From the NCBI RefSeq assembly GCF_002105155.1, contig NW_019029001.1, positions 496,001 through 560,000 of the forward strand: a stretch of DNA of 64,000 bases, given 5' to 3'. This document shows, piece by piece, positions 32,132 to 43,199 of this stretch (positions are counted from its first letter, which is position 1; every line of letters starts with the position of its first letter). This DNA comes from Lobosporangium transversale (Eukaryota > Mortierellomycota > Mortierellomycetes > Mortierellales > Mortierellaceae). The notes under the pieces were generated by a model. That model was not told the DNA's origin. It did not search any database and saw nothing but the letters and a program-made list of their open reading frames with translations. The position numbers and the translations under genes were made by a program.

Positions 32132-35100
32132 ACCTTTTTTTAGTTTAGTGCTTACTATCCCGATTTTGGTTTTCCTGATACAATGAAGTCTATTTTTTTT
32201 TTTTACTTTCTCTCCTGAATGAATGTAGTCTTGTTTATCAATTAATGTGCGTAGAGAAACAAGCTTTATTTTGAAAAATTGCGAACGAATAAGGCGAAGT
32301 GATGGAAGCAAGAGAAAATAAAGGAACTTACAATAAGTGCCAAGTGCTCAAGCTATAGATACTTGATAGGATTGTAAGTATGATCAAAATTAAGACTGGT
32401 GAAGCTTTCATTTCCGACATGTTCATTTAGTATTTTGACTTGAATAGATCTTGCATCAAATCGAGAGAGAATAAAATAAAGCTCTTAAATCAATACATGT
32501 AGTTTGCCAAAGTATTTAACGATAGTATATAACAAAAAAAAAAGTTCTTATTCTAAAGGGTTAGGAATGTATTCTTCATTTATTTTATTTGCTTATTTAT
32601 TTCACTCATTACCCTTAAACTCATTTATTTTTTTTATTTTTATTTTTTATTTTTTTCGTGTTTGTTTTCTACTTTATGCACCCGTATGTGTGCATATGCG
32701 TTCAAAGAAAGAGGAAAGGTGATGGAGTTGAGCATTCTAGGCTTTGAAGTATCACTCAATACTCTTCACAGCACCTGGCCATTTACTATTAACTGCCGTT
32801 CTCATTTCTTCCTCTCAATTCCCATCCTATGCTGGACACGAATGTTCTAGTGTAAAAAACGAACGTTACTTGAACAAACCGCATGCGTGGGAAGGGAAAC
32901 AGTGGTCTATTTCGGTTGTCTGCTAATTTTTTTTTTTTGTAAAATTGTACACAAAACCGCGGCATGAAGAGATAACAGAGTTTTATATGCTGAGGCCTTT
33001 GCGTCAAGACAAGGCATTCAGATTGATCCATCAAAAGAAAACAAACAAACAAACAAAAAAAAAAAAGAAAGCTTCATCTGTGTGTATCACAGCACTGTCC
33101 CAAAAAGAAAAGACGCGAGTGCGAAAAACACCCTCACCCACAGCTATACTCCACTCTAATGTCCATTCATTTGCGACTATTCATTCTCCATTGTGACTCC
33201 CCTTCCTTCCCCTGGTTGTATAATTTTCCATTTAACCATATTCAGTTCTTTACCATTCAATACTCTACAATCCACTATGTATAATCGTTGTTTGTCCTTG
33301 GTTGCATTTCGTGGGCCACACAACCTCTCTTTCATGTCGTGCTCTCATCTATTTTTTTTTTTTTTTTTTTTTGCCCTCTTTCTTGAGTCTATCCACACTG
33401 TCAAGTCTTTGCTCCCATAGTCATTGAGGTGGGAGCAATAAAAAAAATATGAGAGGGACGGCGAGCCTTATAAATCTGTACGTTATATGCTTCCTCCAGC
33501 TGGCCTTTGCTTTTCTCTCTTTTCTTTTTACTTTGGAAGTTTCGCTTCATACATTTTATTCATTCATATCCTCCGTTTACAACTCTTTTAGTCTACATTG
33601 CATTGTATCCTCTTTCACTTCATCTTTTTCTCTTGGCGAAATCCTTTTGATTAATTGTTTTGTCTTCCCACGTCTCAGCAACGCCCAAACACCTTGTTTT
33701 GACTCCACAGTCGCCGTGTAAAAGTGGAGCACGGCTCTTGTTCACATCGAAATTAAAAATCAATTCGTCTGTTTAGCATCGTTATTCTTGTTATTGTTTC
33801 GCCTTCTATTCTTCTCTCACTCTTTTTCAAACGTTTCGTTCTAAAGAAAGCAAGAAGCAATAAGTGATTCGACCTCTTATTGGCTTCACTTTGACCACAA
33901 TATTAAAGTTTTTTTTTTCGGAACTTTTGCTGAAAGATACCTCTCATTTGTGTCCTGTCTTCCGATAAAACGGCCAAGAATTCAAGGTTCTATTCTGGAA
34001 ACAGTAAGGTTCTTAAAATGTATACATCGAACGTTTATACACCCACATTTTCGTTTGCATTCTGTATCTTTCTAGTTGGTTTTTTCATAATATCCTTCAC
34101 GGGTCCCAGAGAGGTCATATTGAAATGGGTGTTTAATTGCGTCTTTTTTCCTTTCTCTGTTTTGCCACTTGTGTTTTGTATTGCATCTTCTCCTGTGCTC
34201 CTGTAATCTGTGATACGTTGTCCATGCTCTTTATTTATTATTCTTATTTTAAGCTTGTACATAAAAAAAAACCATACATGAGTACTTGAGACCCTGCTTT
34301 GTCTTCTCTTCATCCTCATCCTCTGGGCATCCACGCGTGTTCTGTGTCAAGTTCACCTCCATCTTCTCTTCTGCTACTAATCTATACTATTTTGGTGGGC
34401 TTGTTGTCAGTGGTTGTGAAGCCCACTGTTGACGGCCCGCATGAGGTGTGAATGGGCCATTTTACTGACACAGTGATACAAACATTTCAGATGCACGTTA
34501 CCCACATGCAACTACAAAGACTGCTCATTTTAAACATGGCCCAGGTGCTTTATTTTCATTTTGGTTTTTTTTTTTTTCCAAATTTTTTTTTTTTTTTCAT
34601 CCAAATTTTTTTTTCTGCTTCAGTCATTTAAGTTATTGGTATCGGCATCGGTACTTGTACCAGATGTAGTCCGATGAACTGTTTTTCTCTATTCTATCCC
34701 ATCTCTTTGTCATCTCTGTCCCACCATTGCATGCTCGCATCCTTGCACCCTGTCTCAAAGGAAAAGAGCTGTCAGTCCATACGTACAACAATCCAAACAT
34801 CGTTGCCTGCAGCGACAGGCGTTCTTTTTCCCATGACTCTTCCCCATGCATGTGTCTTTTTCTTTTTTTAACAACCCATCCTTCTCTTTTCTTTCTTTCC
34901 TCTCTCTTTCTTAATCACTTCCATCCACTTTTGCTAACCACGCTGCATCGTGCTAACCGTTACTCTTCTATTTTTTCTTTACTCTTGCTTCTCCTCCTCT
35001 CTTACCATCACCGTGCTTTACTTTCAAACACACTAGTTACTGCCACGACCAACGACTGCAGCTGGAAGGTTTCATTTACCACTTCCCATCCTCAATCACT

Positions 35101-35214
35101 TCGCTCAGGCCTCCTTTCCCCCTTCATATCAGACATTCCCATTTTCGATCGCTGTGTCTTTTGACCATAAGCATATTGTCATCAATCGAAAAGTACAGAT
35201 ACAATACCTATCCA
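32132..35214. other. Long upstream region of the Msn2-like gene
   Basis: From about 33100 to 35200 the plus strand is strongly CT-rich, as expected for promoter and long 5' leader of a regulated fungal gene. CCCCT stress-element-like motifs occur near 33197 and 33210. Several short ORFs (for example 33449-33721 and 34727-35164) look like leader sequence, not genes. 32132-33100 holds nothing recognisable. Confidence 0.55.
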
Positions 35215-36508
35215 ATGGCACTCTATAATCCAAACAAGCAAATGATCCCTGCAACGGCTACATCACATCCTCCAGCTACACTTGCTGCCACACCACTATC
35301 ATACCGATCGCTATCAGCGCCATCGCTCATGCATCTCTCTAACCCACATCAAGACATGTATATGTCTGCTCAAGCATCGCAAGACTTTCTTTACAGAAAC
35401 CAGCAGCAGCAGCATTTCCAAATTCAACCTATGCAACAACAACAGGTAAACCCTCGCCTTCATGGATTTCCAACCCAATCTTTTAATCAGCAGACATTTA
35501 GTCAACAGAACTTCGCAGCTGCATCTCATCCTCTCCAAATGAACGGCACTGTCCAGACAACACAACCAACTATGATGAGGAGTAATACCAATTACACTTA
35601 TCATATGCCCATCCATCCATTTCAGGTGGATAATAATAGCAGCAATAACAACAGCAATAATAAGGACAATGTTGAGTATGCAATCTCAGCTTCCACAGCT
35701 CATGTTTCCTCGACTATGGCACCATCAGCACTTGGGTTTGAAATCCAAAACGACCCTTTCCCTCGTCAGAATAACCCAATGTTTACAACAACGACAGCCG
35801 CAGCACAGGACATGGATGATATTCAAATATCCTCGGTTTCTTTTCCACCATCATCTGCATCCATCAAGAATAGTTCGGATGAAGTAACAGGGGCCACCCA
35901 TAACACTGGTGCTTCAATAGTAACATCATCGTCACCCACATCAACAATAACAACAACAATCCAAGAAACTCCCGTACCACTTCGATCGACTGGTAGAATG
36001 CATTCGATGCCGTTCATGCATGATCCTGACTTCCCACCGTTCGAGTTACCGGAGGAGTTTGCGGGTTACACGTTTACTCGTCATGGATCGCTAGACTCAA
36101 TATACCCACTTACGCAGATGCACAACGAGTTTTACAATCACCATAACTCACACCAGCAGCAGCATGCTCAGTCACGATTTGAAGTGACCGCCGCCATGGT
36201 TCCATCTCTGTCTTCCACTTCAATCACATCCAATTGCTCTCTTCCACCCAATCCAATGGTGGCCCAAGGTTTTAATAATATCGAGAACATCAGCAACAGC
36301 AATAGTTTGGGTAGCAACAACGATAGCCTTGGTCATGCTACAGGGGATGTCAAAGAGGGCAAGTCTGCGAAGCCACGCCGTGCTTCCTTGAGCCCAGAAT
36401 CAAGCGGTCGAGTATTTACATGCTTCTTTGGTGATTGTCGCAAGATCTTCAAGCGTTCTGAACATCTTAAACGCCATGTACGATCAGTGCACACTCAGGA
36501 TAAGCGTA

Positions 36509-36541
<33 letters not shown>

Positions 36542-36769
36542 AGAGTGATAATCATGAAGATGTTGTTAAGGTATTGACTTTTTTTTTTTGTTACAAATGC
36601 TTTCATTATAGCCTTCTTATGCTCATTCCCTGGTTGTCCAAAGCGATTTTCTCGAAGTGATAATTTAAATCAGCATGTTCGGATTCATCGTCATGACAAG
36701 GAGAAGGCTGCTCCCAAACCCTTCACGAACTTCACTCCAATTTACCGGCCCCCCAGTGATTCTGACTAA
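35215..36769 (+). CDS. C2H2 zinc-finger transcription factor, Msn2/Msn4-like
   Basis: Exons 35215-36505 and 36612-36769 join in phase 1 to give 482 aa. The first ~400 residues are Gln/Ser/Asn/Thr-rich, as in activation regions. Two tandem C2H2 fingers end the protein: the first reads CFFGDCRKIFKRSEHLKRHVRSVH, and the second, CSFPGCPKRF then SRSDNLNQHVRIH, is entirely in exon 2. The helix residues RSEHLKRH and RSDNLNQH match the Msn2/Msn4 class, which binds CCCCT stress elements. The intron interrupts the linker (TQDK-P) and begins GTAAG followed directly by T30. I prefer the ATG at 35215 (MALYNPNKQ); the open frame upstream lacks an ATG. Without splicing the second finger is lost. Confidence 0.9.
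36511..36540 (+). repeat. T30 tract directly after a 5' splice site
   Basis: Thirty T residues begin immediately after the donor sequence GTAAG of the Msn2-like gene's intron. Confidence 0.9.
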
Positions 36770-37949
36770 AAAAAAAAAAAAAAAAAAAAAACTTTGAGGA
36801 TGGGGAGCAAAGGATGTACATTTTCACGCAAGAAAAAAAAGTTACACCCGGCACAACAATACAATGTCGTTTCTTTTTCTTTTCCCGCCTCACTTCGCCT
36901 CTCCCGTCGATCATGACATGAATATCTATGCAGTTTGTATCAAAAAATTAAGTTTTTATTTTGTGTCCTCTGTAATCTATAACTACTTTTTTTATTTTAC
37001 CGTTTGTAAGTCAAATAAACAATACTATCCCAATTATTTATTAAGAGTATAAAAAAAAACTGCCACCAATGGCCATCCAAATGTGTATATATAAATATAT
37101 ATATATATTTGTATTTCTATACTTTATCTGTGCTGCTTTCTTCATGCATGCATAAAAAAAGAAAAGAAAAGAAAAAAAAAAGTCTAAAGGACATCGGGGG
37201 CCACGTGGAGAAGGAGAAGGCCCGATTGTTTCATCACAATCTTAGTGCTAAACGTTAACAGAAAAAGGAAAACCACCAAATGAAGAAATGGAAAACGGAA
37301 AATGCGAAAAAGCGAACAAAAAAAATATTTTTTTTTCTCTTTGCTTTGTATGCCAATTTTCCACAAAAAAGAAAAAGAGATAGGATTATCGGTGCCGCGA
37401 TGATTTTATAACAAGGATCCTATTATAAAAATAAAGCCACATTTTTGATAAGCTGTTGTATTTTGTATTGATGACTTCATAAATTAAAATAGAAAGACAG
37501 AAAGGTCAAATTGAGCAGATTCAAGGTTTTTCTGTACAGAGATAAGAAAAAGAAGCAGGAAAATCCAGGATAGGATGGGATAAGATGGGATAAGATGGGA
37601 TAGGCGAAGTTTAATGGCAAAGAACTTCGGTTCAACCACACTAAACTGTATGCCTGGGGAGGCTATATAAGTATATATATTATATATATGTTATATGCTA
37701 TGCTATGCTATGTTTTGTTATACTATATGCTATACAATTATACGCTATGCTATGCTATGCCATGTCATGCCATGCGGTGTACGTTGTATAAATGCCAAAA
37801 TGAATGTCTTTTTTGTTCCTCTTGTGCACGGGCAAGGAAGTCTGCATCCCATAGAAGAACGGTACATGTATAAATCAATAGCTTTTATTTTATATTTTTT
37901 ATGTATTGTATGCTTTTATTACATGCTGATTTTTTTTTTTAAAAATTTT
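36770..37949. other. Convergent intergenic region with microsatellites
   Basis: This is the 3' flank of two converging genes. It contains an A-run (36770-36791), a GATGGGATAA-type repeat (37573-37604), TA-rich DNA (37671-37688) and a TATGC pentanucleotide tract (37690-37775). No gene is seen. Confidence 0.6.
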
Positions 37950-40364
37950 CTACAGAGTGATATCGGACGCCTCATAAATTGTATCCAACATTCCCAGCAA
38001 CTCGTTCTTGGATATACCTGAGACAGACGCTTTCATGACAGCAGACAGCAGATTATGGCGGATGCTCTCCTTGTCGTTCTCGCTGCTGTCGCCTCCTCGT
38101 GTATCAGTGGTGGGGACAAAAGCAGAGGCAGAAGTAGAAACAGATGAAGGTTTACCATCGCAGTGATCATCATCGTATACAGAGTCAACGCAGGCTGAGG
38201 CTGAACTTAAAGGTGATGCTAGAGAGGAAGGATAGGAAATGGAGGGGTCCTGTAATCCTTGTACAACTATTGTTGCTTCCTGTATCTCCTGCATATCCTC
38301 CTGGAATGTGTCGTCAATCATGTTTGTGGATGATATACAGGACGGCAGTGATTGTACTCTTAATCTTGAGCATGGGCTCCCTTTGTCGCAGTCGCCCTGA
38401 TCTACATGTACTTGATATAATCTTGTTGATGCAAACACAGATGCATCAACTATTGGGAGCAAATGTTTCGACTGAACCTTAATATTGTTGATACCGTGCG
38501 GAAAGACATTTGAATGTTGGCCCTCACTAGGTTGTTGGTAATCTGTACTACCATCGATATTCACTTCTTCATTCATGAGAGATGTTTGAGCAGGATTGCA
38601 AGGAAAATCCCGCTCATTTTCAGTCCTTTCTCCTTCCTTCCTCTCTTCTTTTCCCTCCTTCTCCTCCTCTTTTTTATCTTCATCTTCATTATCTTGATCA
38701 ACATTTGTGATCAACCTTTCCAACAACATCGTCAATGTAACAGGATCAACTGGTCCAGGCACATATGCCTGCAGAGAAGCCGGAGCACCTAAGAAGGTAG
38801 AAGAGCTTGACATTCCCCGTAACCGTAGCGATCCATTATCGCTAGTACTAGCTTCTATTTCGTTATCAAGGCCACTAGATCTGGATATTGCTGTATCTTC
38901 GAACGATGCTAGAATTCGTTTTGACTCAGATCCACTTCCATGAACATGGCCATGTTCAACAAGACCAAAGGAATCAACAAGGTCTATGGACTCGTGCTCA
39001 TATGAGTTTTCCCGATGGTCTGACTCTTCTCCTTCTGATTGTTGGGATCCCTCCTCTTCATCATGCTGATCTATGGCATACTTATGCCAATAGTCATCAT
39101 CCTCTTCTTCATTCTCATCTTCGTCCTTAATTTTAACAGCTTCCGGTTCCGTAGCAGTGACAGAAGCAGTATTTATAAAGTCTTGAGTAGATGTGGTGAT
39201 AATGGGCTCAGTAGACTGGAGTGTGGGAGATTTTTCTTTGACAGGTGACTCAGTCTCTGCATCACTGTATTGGCCCCAATAATCATCATCTGAATCATCT
39301 GAATCATCATCTTGTTCTTGGTGAACTTGATCGTAGACACGGAATTGGGAATGTGGCTGTGGGCAAGAAAATGTGGTTGGTGTGGGCTGAAGTGCTGCTT
39401 GCTGTTGTTGTAATTGTTGCTGATTCGGAGACTCAATTATTAAACCTTGATCAAAATTAGGACCGTCTCGGATCCAGCAGTTGGACTGAACCAACTCTTC
39501 TAGAGGAATCACTGTCAGATGATGGTACCTCCAAACTATTTTTTCCTCAATCGCTCCTGTTTCTCTATCCCCTTCCTTTATTCCAGTAGTATTTTTAGCA
39601 GGCACGTTCCTTTCAGCAACAAGCACAACTCCCCAAAGATTGCCTGAACCAGGGTGGGACTCTCCTACAGGAACCAGTGCTAATGCCGTATTTAAACTTA
39701 GAGCTGGACTCGGGTTTAGATTCAAGTGCAAAGAGCAAGGGGAATAGGAAGAAGAGGTAACAGCCTCAGTGTCAAGCGCTTGTTGATATTGTTGTTTCTT
39801 TTGGAAAAATACTGACGCACTTTCCCATGAATGACAATTAAAGACAGTAGGAGAGGCCACAGAAGAAAGGAATGAGGAGGGGGAGGAAACAGCAAATGGG
39901 GGCTGGCTTAAAGACGAGTGTCTTCGCATACAGTGCTCAATAGTTGTTGCGGTCGTTGGATATAATACATATGATTTTGCTGCAAATGTCTTCACCTCAT
40001 CCTGTGGCCATGGCTTAAAGTAGCTGTTCATGCTTTCGCCATGTGAAAGAATGTGCTGCTTCAATGGAACAGAAGCCCAGGAGAGGAGATCATGGTGACG
40101 AGAGTGAAGATGGGCCATGAGGATAGCCTGCGCCTATAAATGAGACGGAAAGGGTGAGTTATTAAAGAGAAGTGGCATGTGAAATTTGCACACAAAAGAT
40201 ACAAAATGAAAAATAAATAACTATGATAGTGGTAATTAAAGTATTCTTGCAGCCCTTGCAGCTTTGCATGAGAAATTGGAAGACAATTCATAAAATGATG
40301 ACAATAGCTACTGTCTTCTTTTCTTTACCATTGACCGAGCATCATTGGCGGAGGGTGCGGACAT
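37950..40364 (-). CDS. Acidic protein with repeated YW-x-x-Y motifs, unknown function
   Basis: Exons 40364-40329 (MSAPSANDARSM) and 40133-37950 join in phase 0 to give 739 aa. The intron has donor ATG|GTAAAG and acceptor TTATAG. The N-terminal ~130 residues are the most protein-like (HSRHHDLLSWASVPLKQH, SYFKPWPQDEVKTFAAKSYV). The middle carries two similar acidic-aromatic motifs, DDDYWGQYSD and DDDYWHKYAID, in Asp/Glu-rich linkers. A C-terminal segment (NLLSAVMKASVSGISKNELL) looks helical. I do not recognise the family. A CCAAT box on the coding strand (40737-40741) sits ~375 bp upstream of the start. Confidence 0.75.
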
Positions 40365-42605
40365 GGTTGCCTTCTTGGTAAATGATAGAGCGGAGAATGA
40401 AGAATACAATTGGATCTTAGTGAGTAGAGAGTGAAGAATAAAAGAAAAGAAAATTGTCTAGGGAAGAATGGGCGGAATACTAAGTGTTAGGCGCAGAGTG
40501 AGCAGAGAGTACGAAGTGTAGAGAGTGCAGAGAGAGTTTGGGGTGAGAAAGGTCGTTACTTGATCAGGAGATTAAATGAGAATAATGAAATGAGAACTGA
40601 ATGAAATGGCAATGGAAAAGGGAAGAGAGGAGATAGAGGAATAGATAAATGCGATTGAGCTAAAGATAAAAGATAAAGAGTGAAAAAAAATAAAAATAAA
40701 AATAAAAAAAGATGTGCGGAGGGATAGCGCGTGCTGATTGGCTAGGATAAATGTGGAGAAACACAACAACCTCGAGAGTACATGTGTATTATAGGGATAT
40801 CTTTTACAAACACCTTCCTTCTTTCTCTTTCATTTCAAAGTGAAGGAAGGTGCCTGGATTATTATTTATTCAAAGGGGAGGACTACAATTATATGTTTAC
40901 ATTTGAAGTTATTTGTCGTTTGTCCCAAGATGGTGTCAGTATTCCATCTATATATGTATGGAGCTATACAATGTACGAAGCTGGAAGACTACTTATCTAT
41001 CAGTTCAGCTCTATCGCTCAATTGAACCCTACACCTTAAACTCTTATTAGAAAGAAAGAGTAAGAAATAACTAATTATGGCGAACATACGTCGCGGGTGC
41101 CAAAAAGGGCGTATACATCCTCAAGTTGGTAAGGATCATTACACACAAGGCTATTGAGTACCTTCTGCTAAAGGAGCTGGAAAGCGAAGTCAACCTTGCA
41201 ACTGCCCCGAGCTCATTAGCTGGCGTCCTGGATGCAAGCGCGCATGTTGCCACTACTCCACCCAATATGACCCTTGACCAAAAGCCGTGGCGATCGGCCT
41301 GTAGCAAAATAATTTGTTAATGAAAGCTACGAGCATGTAAGGGTGTTTTACAACAGTCTATATCGTGCCATTGCCAACGTCACAGTCACCTAAGAGAACG
41401 AGGGTGCTTCACTATCCATGCTAGAAGCGGACCTTATTAGGGAAATCCTGATAGTTTTTCGTACTCATTTCAACAACTTATCCCGTATCTTGTATTTGCA
41501 CCAGATTTGGCGCAAATTTTCAGAGAAATTTCACTTAAATACGAATTAAGGCATCTATTCATCATGCTACATCCCCCCCTCTTTCTTAAGCTAATTTTGA
41601 GCAAGTTGGTCTCAGGACCTTGAAAACGTAGAGAGGATCGGAATTCACTATGATGATCCCAATGACATGGACAATCTAATGTCGTCCATCATGTCACAGA
41701 ATAAGGTTCAACGTATCACAAAGAATACTATTTCGTGAAATCCAAATCGGCTCCATTTCTCCATACTAGTAGAGTCTCTGAATAAGAAGAGACCCTATTG
41801 TGGATGTTGCAGATTTATCTCTCGAGAATATGAAGGCCGTGCCAACAACCGAACAGATTGGGCTTGTAATGCTTGCAATACTTCCTCTTTGCGTAAACAA
41901 AAAGAGAAATTGTTTTGAGAGGATCCATAGTAAAGAAGGGCGTCAAAATTCAACTTACTCGCAGTAACCATTTGTAAAAAATGGTGCAATTTTTTTTATT
42001 TTTTTTATTTTTTTTTCCTGCAGGATAAGGGATCAATTTTACAACAGCTTTGCAAACATATAGTCTGATTTGAGTAGATGTATTTAAAATATGTTTTACC
42101 TTGGGACCATAACGTAATGAAAGGTGGAGCTATTTTGGAAAGCAAATCTGATGATGGCTGCGTTTGAGGAGGGACAAATCAAAGAATAGTGAGACCGCTA
42201 CCTAAAACTGCCACCCGACACGTTCTCGACTTCTAACTGACACAATCGTACAACCCTTGGAACATGCTATGGCCCCTACGTCCTGAAACATACATTAATT
42301 ATGAAGGGCCGTACATGGAGTCGAGCTAGCTAAGGGAGAAGAGTACGTGAAGCACGGTCGTGATATCATGATGGTCATGTATTGTGGAGTTACGTAGTCA
42401 ATATTTTTGAGTATCGAGGTTTGAAAGAGGAACTGGGGGGCGATATCAAGTGTGATCAGGAGACAAAGTGGTTTTTGTGGAGGCAGAGCATTTAAAAGGC
42501 ACTTTAGGTAAGTAAGAAGTTCGTAATAAACGAAGAACTTGAGACGGTAAAGATGGCCATCCTTTGGACTTGTGTATGAAAATAAATATCCATCTCACCT
42601 CCTTG
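40365..42605. other. Intergenic region left of the hAT element
   Basis: 40365-40760 is the promoter side of the minus-strand acidic-protein gene. Beyond that I see only short ORFs (for example 41126-41320 plus, 41795-41989 minus) without recognisable domains, possibly decayed element DNA. Confidence 0.55.
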
Positions 42606-43003
42606 CAGTGATCTAAGCTGGAAGCGAAGCAGCAGCGATTTTTGAGAACAAGCACGTGCTGGTTAATTTTTTCAGCATGCTGGTTCAATTTTTCAGCATG
42701 CTGGTTCGTTTTTCCAGCATGCTGGTTTATTTTTCCAGCATGCTGGTTTATTTTTCCAGCATGCTGGTTTATTTTTCCAGCATGCTGGTTTATTTTTCCA
42801 GCATGCTGGTTCGATATTTCAGCATACTTGTTAAAATTTATTAAAATTTTTAACTTGCATAACCAAGTGCTCCTCCATGCACTGCTACCTCAGAATCTCG
42901 AGCATCAATAAAAGCTTGATTACTCACAGCTACAGAATGGATAATCCTCATTCAAACATTTGTCAGTTTTGTATATGCACATGCCTAAAAAAAGATGTCA
43001 GCC
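42606..43003 (+). repeat. Left terminal inverted arm of the hAT
   Basis: CAGCATGCTGG starts at 42673, 42694, 42715, 42736, 42757, 42778 and 42799, an exact 21-bp period, with degenerate copies at 42652 and 42820. The rest of the arm is the reverse complement of 46140-46455. Confidence 0.9.
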
Positions 43004-43199
43004 GTAGTCACCCTTCATTGCCTCTTCACAAAAAAACAAAAATGGCGTGCTAACTGCAGCTGGTGGAACAGAAAGGTTTTCATGCTACACAAAACCAAAC
43101 ACCAATTGAATGCTACAACGTTGCCTTTATCTTCTTTATCTTCTTTATCTTCTTTCCATTGTTACCCGTTTTACTTTCACACAAAATCTTTAAGAAATA

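Noticed and set aside
33449-33721. 90-aa ORF and neighbouring ORFs upstream of the Msn2-like gene
   Set aside because: They lie in a strongly CT-rich leader/promoter region and read as Phe/Ser/Leu-rich noise.
42652-42830. CRISPR-like array at 21-bp spacing
   Set aside because: Repeats are contiguous palindromic units within a transposon arm; spacers are near identical.
42642-42911. ORFs of repeating ACWFIFP or MLVYFSS units
   Set aside because: These are translations of the 21-bp palindromic repeat in the hAT arm; 21 is divisible by three so all frames stay open.
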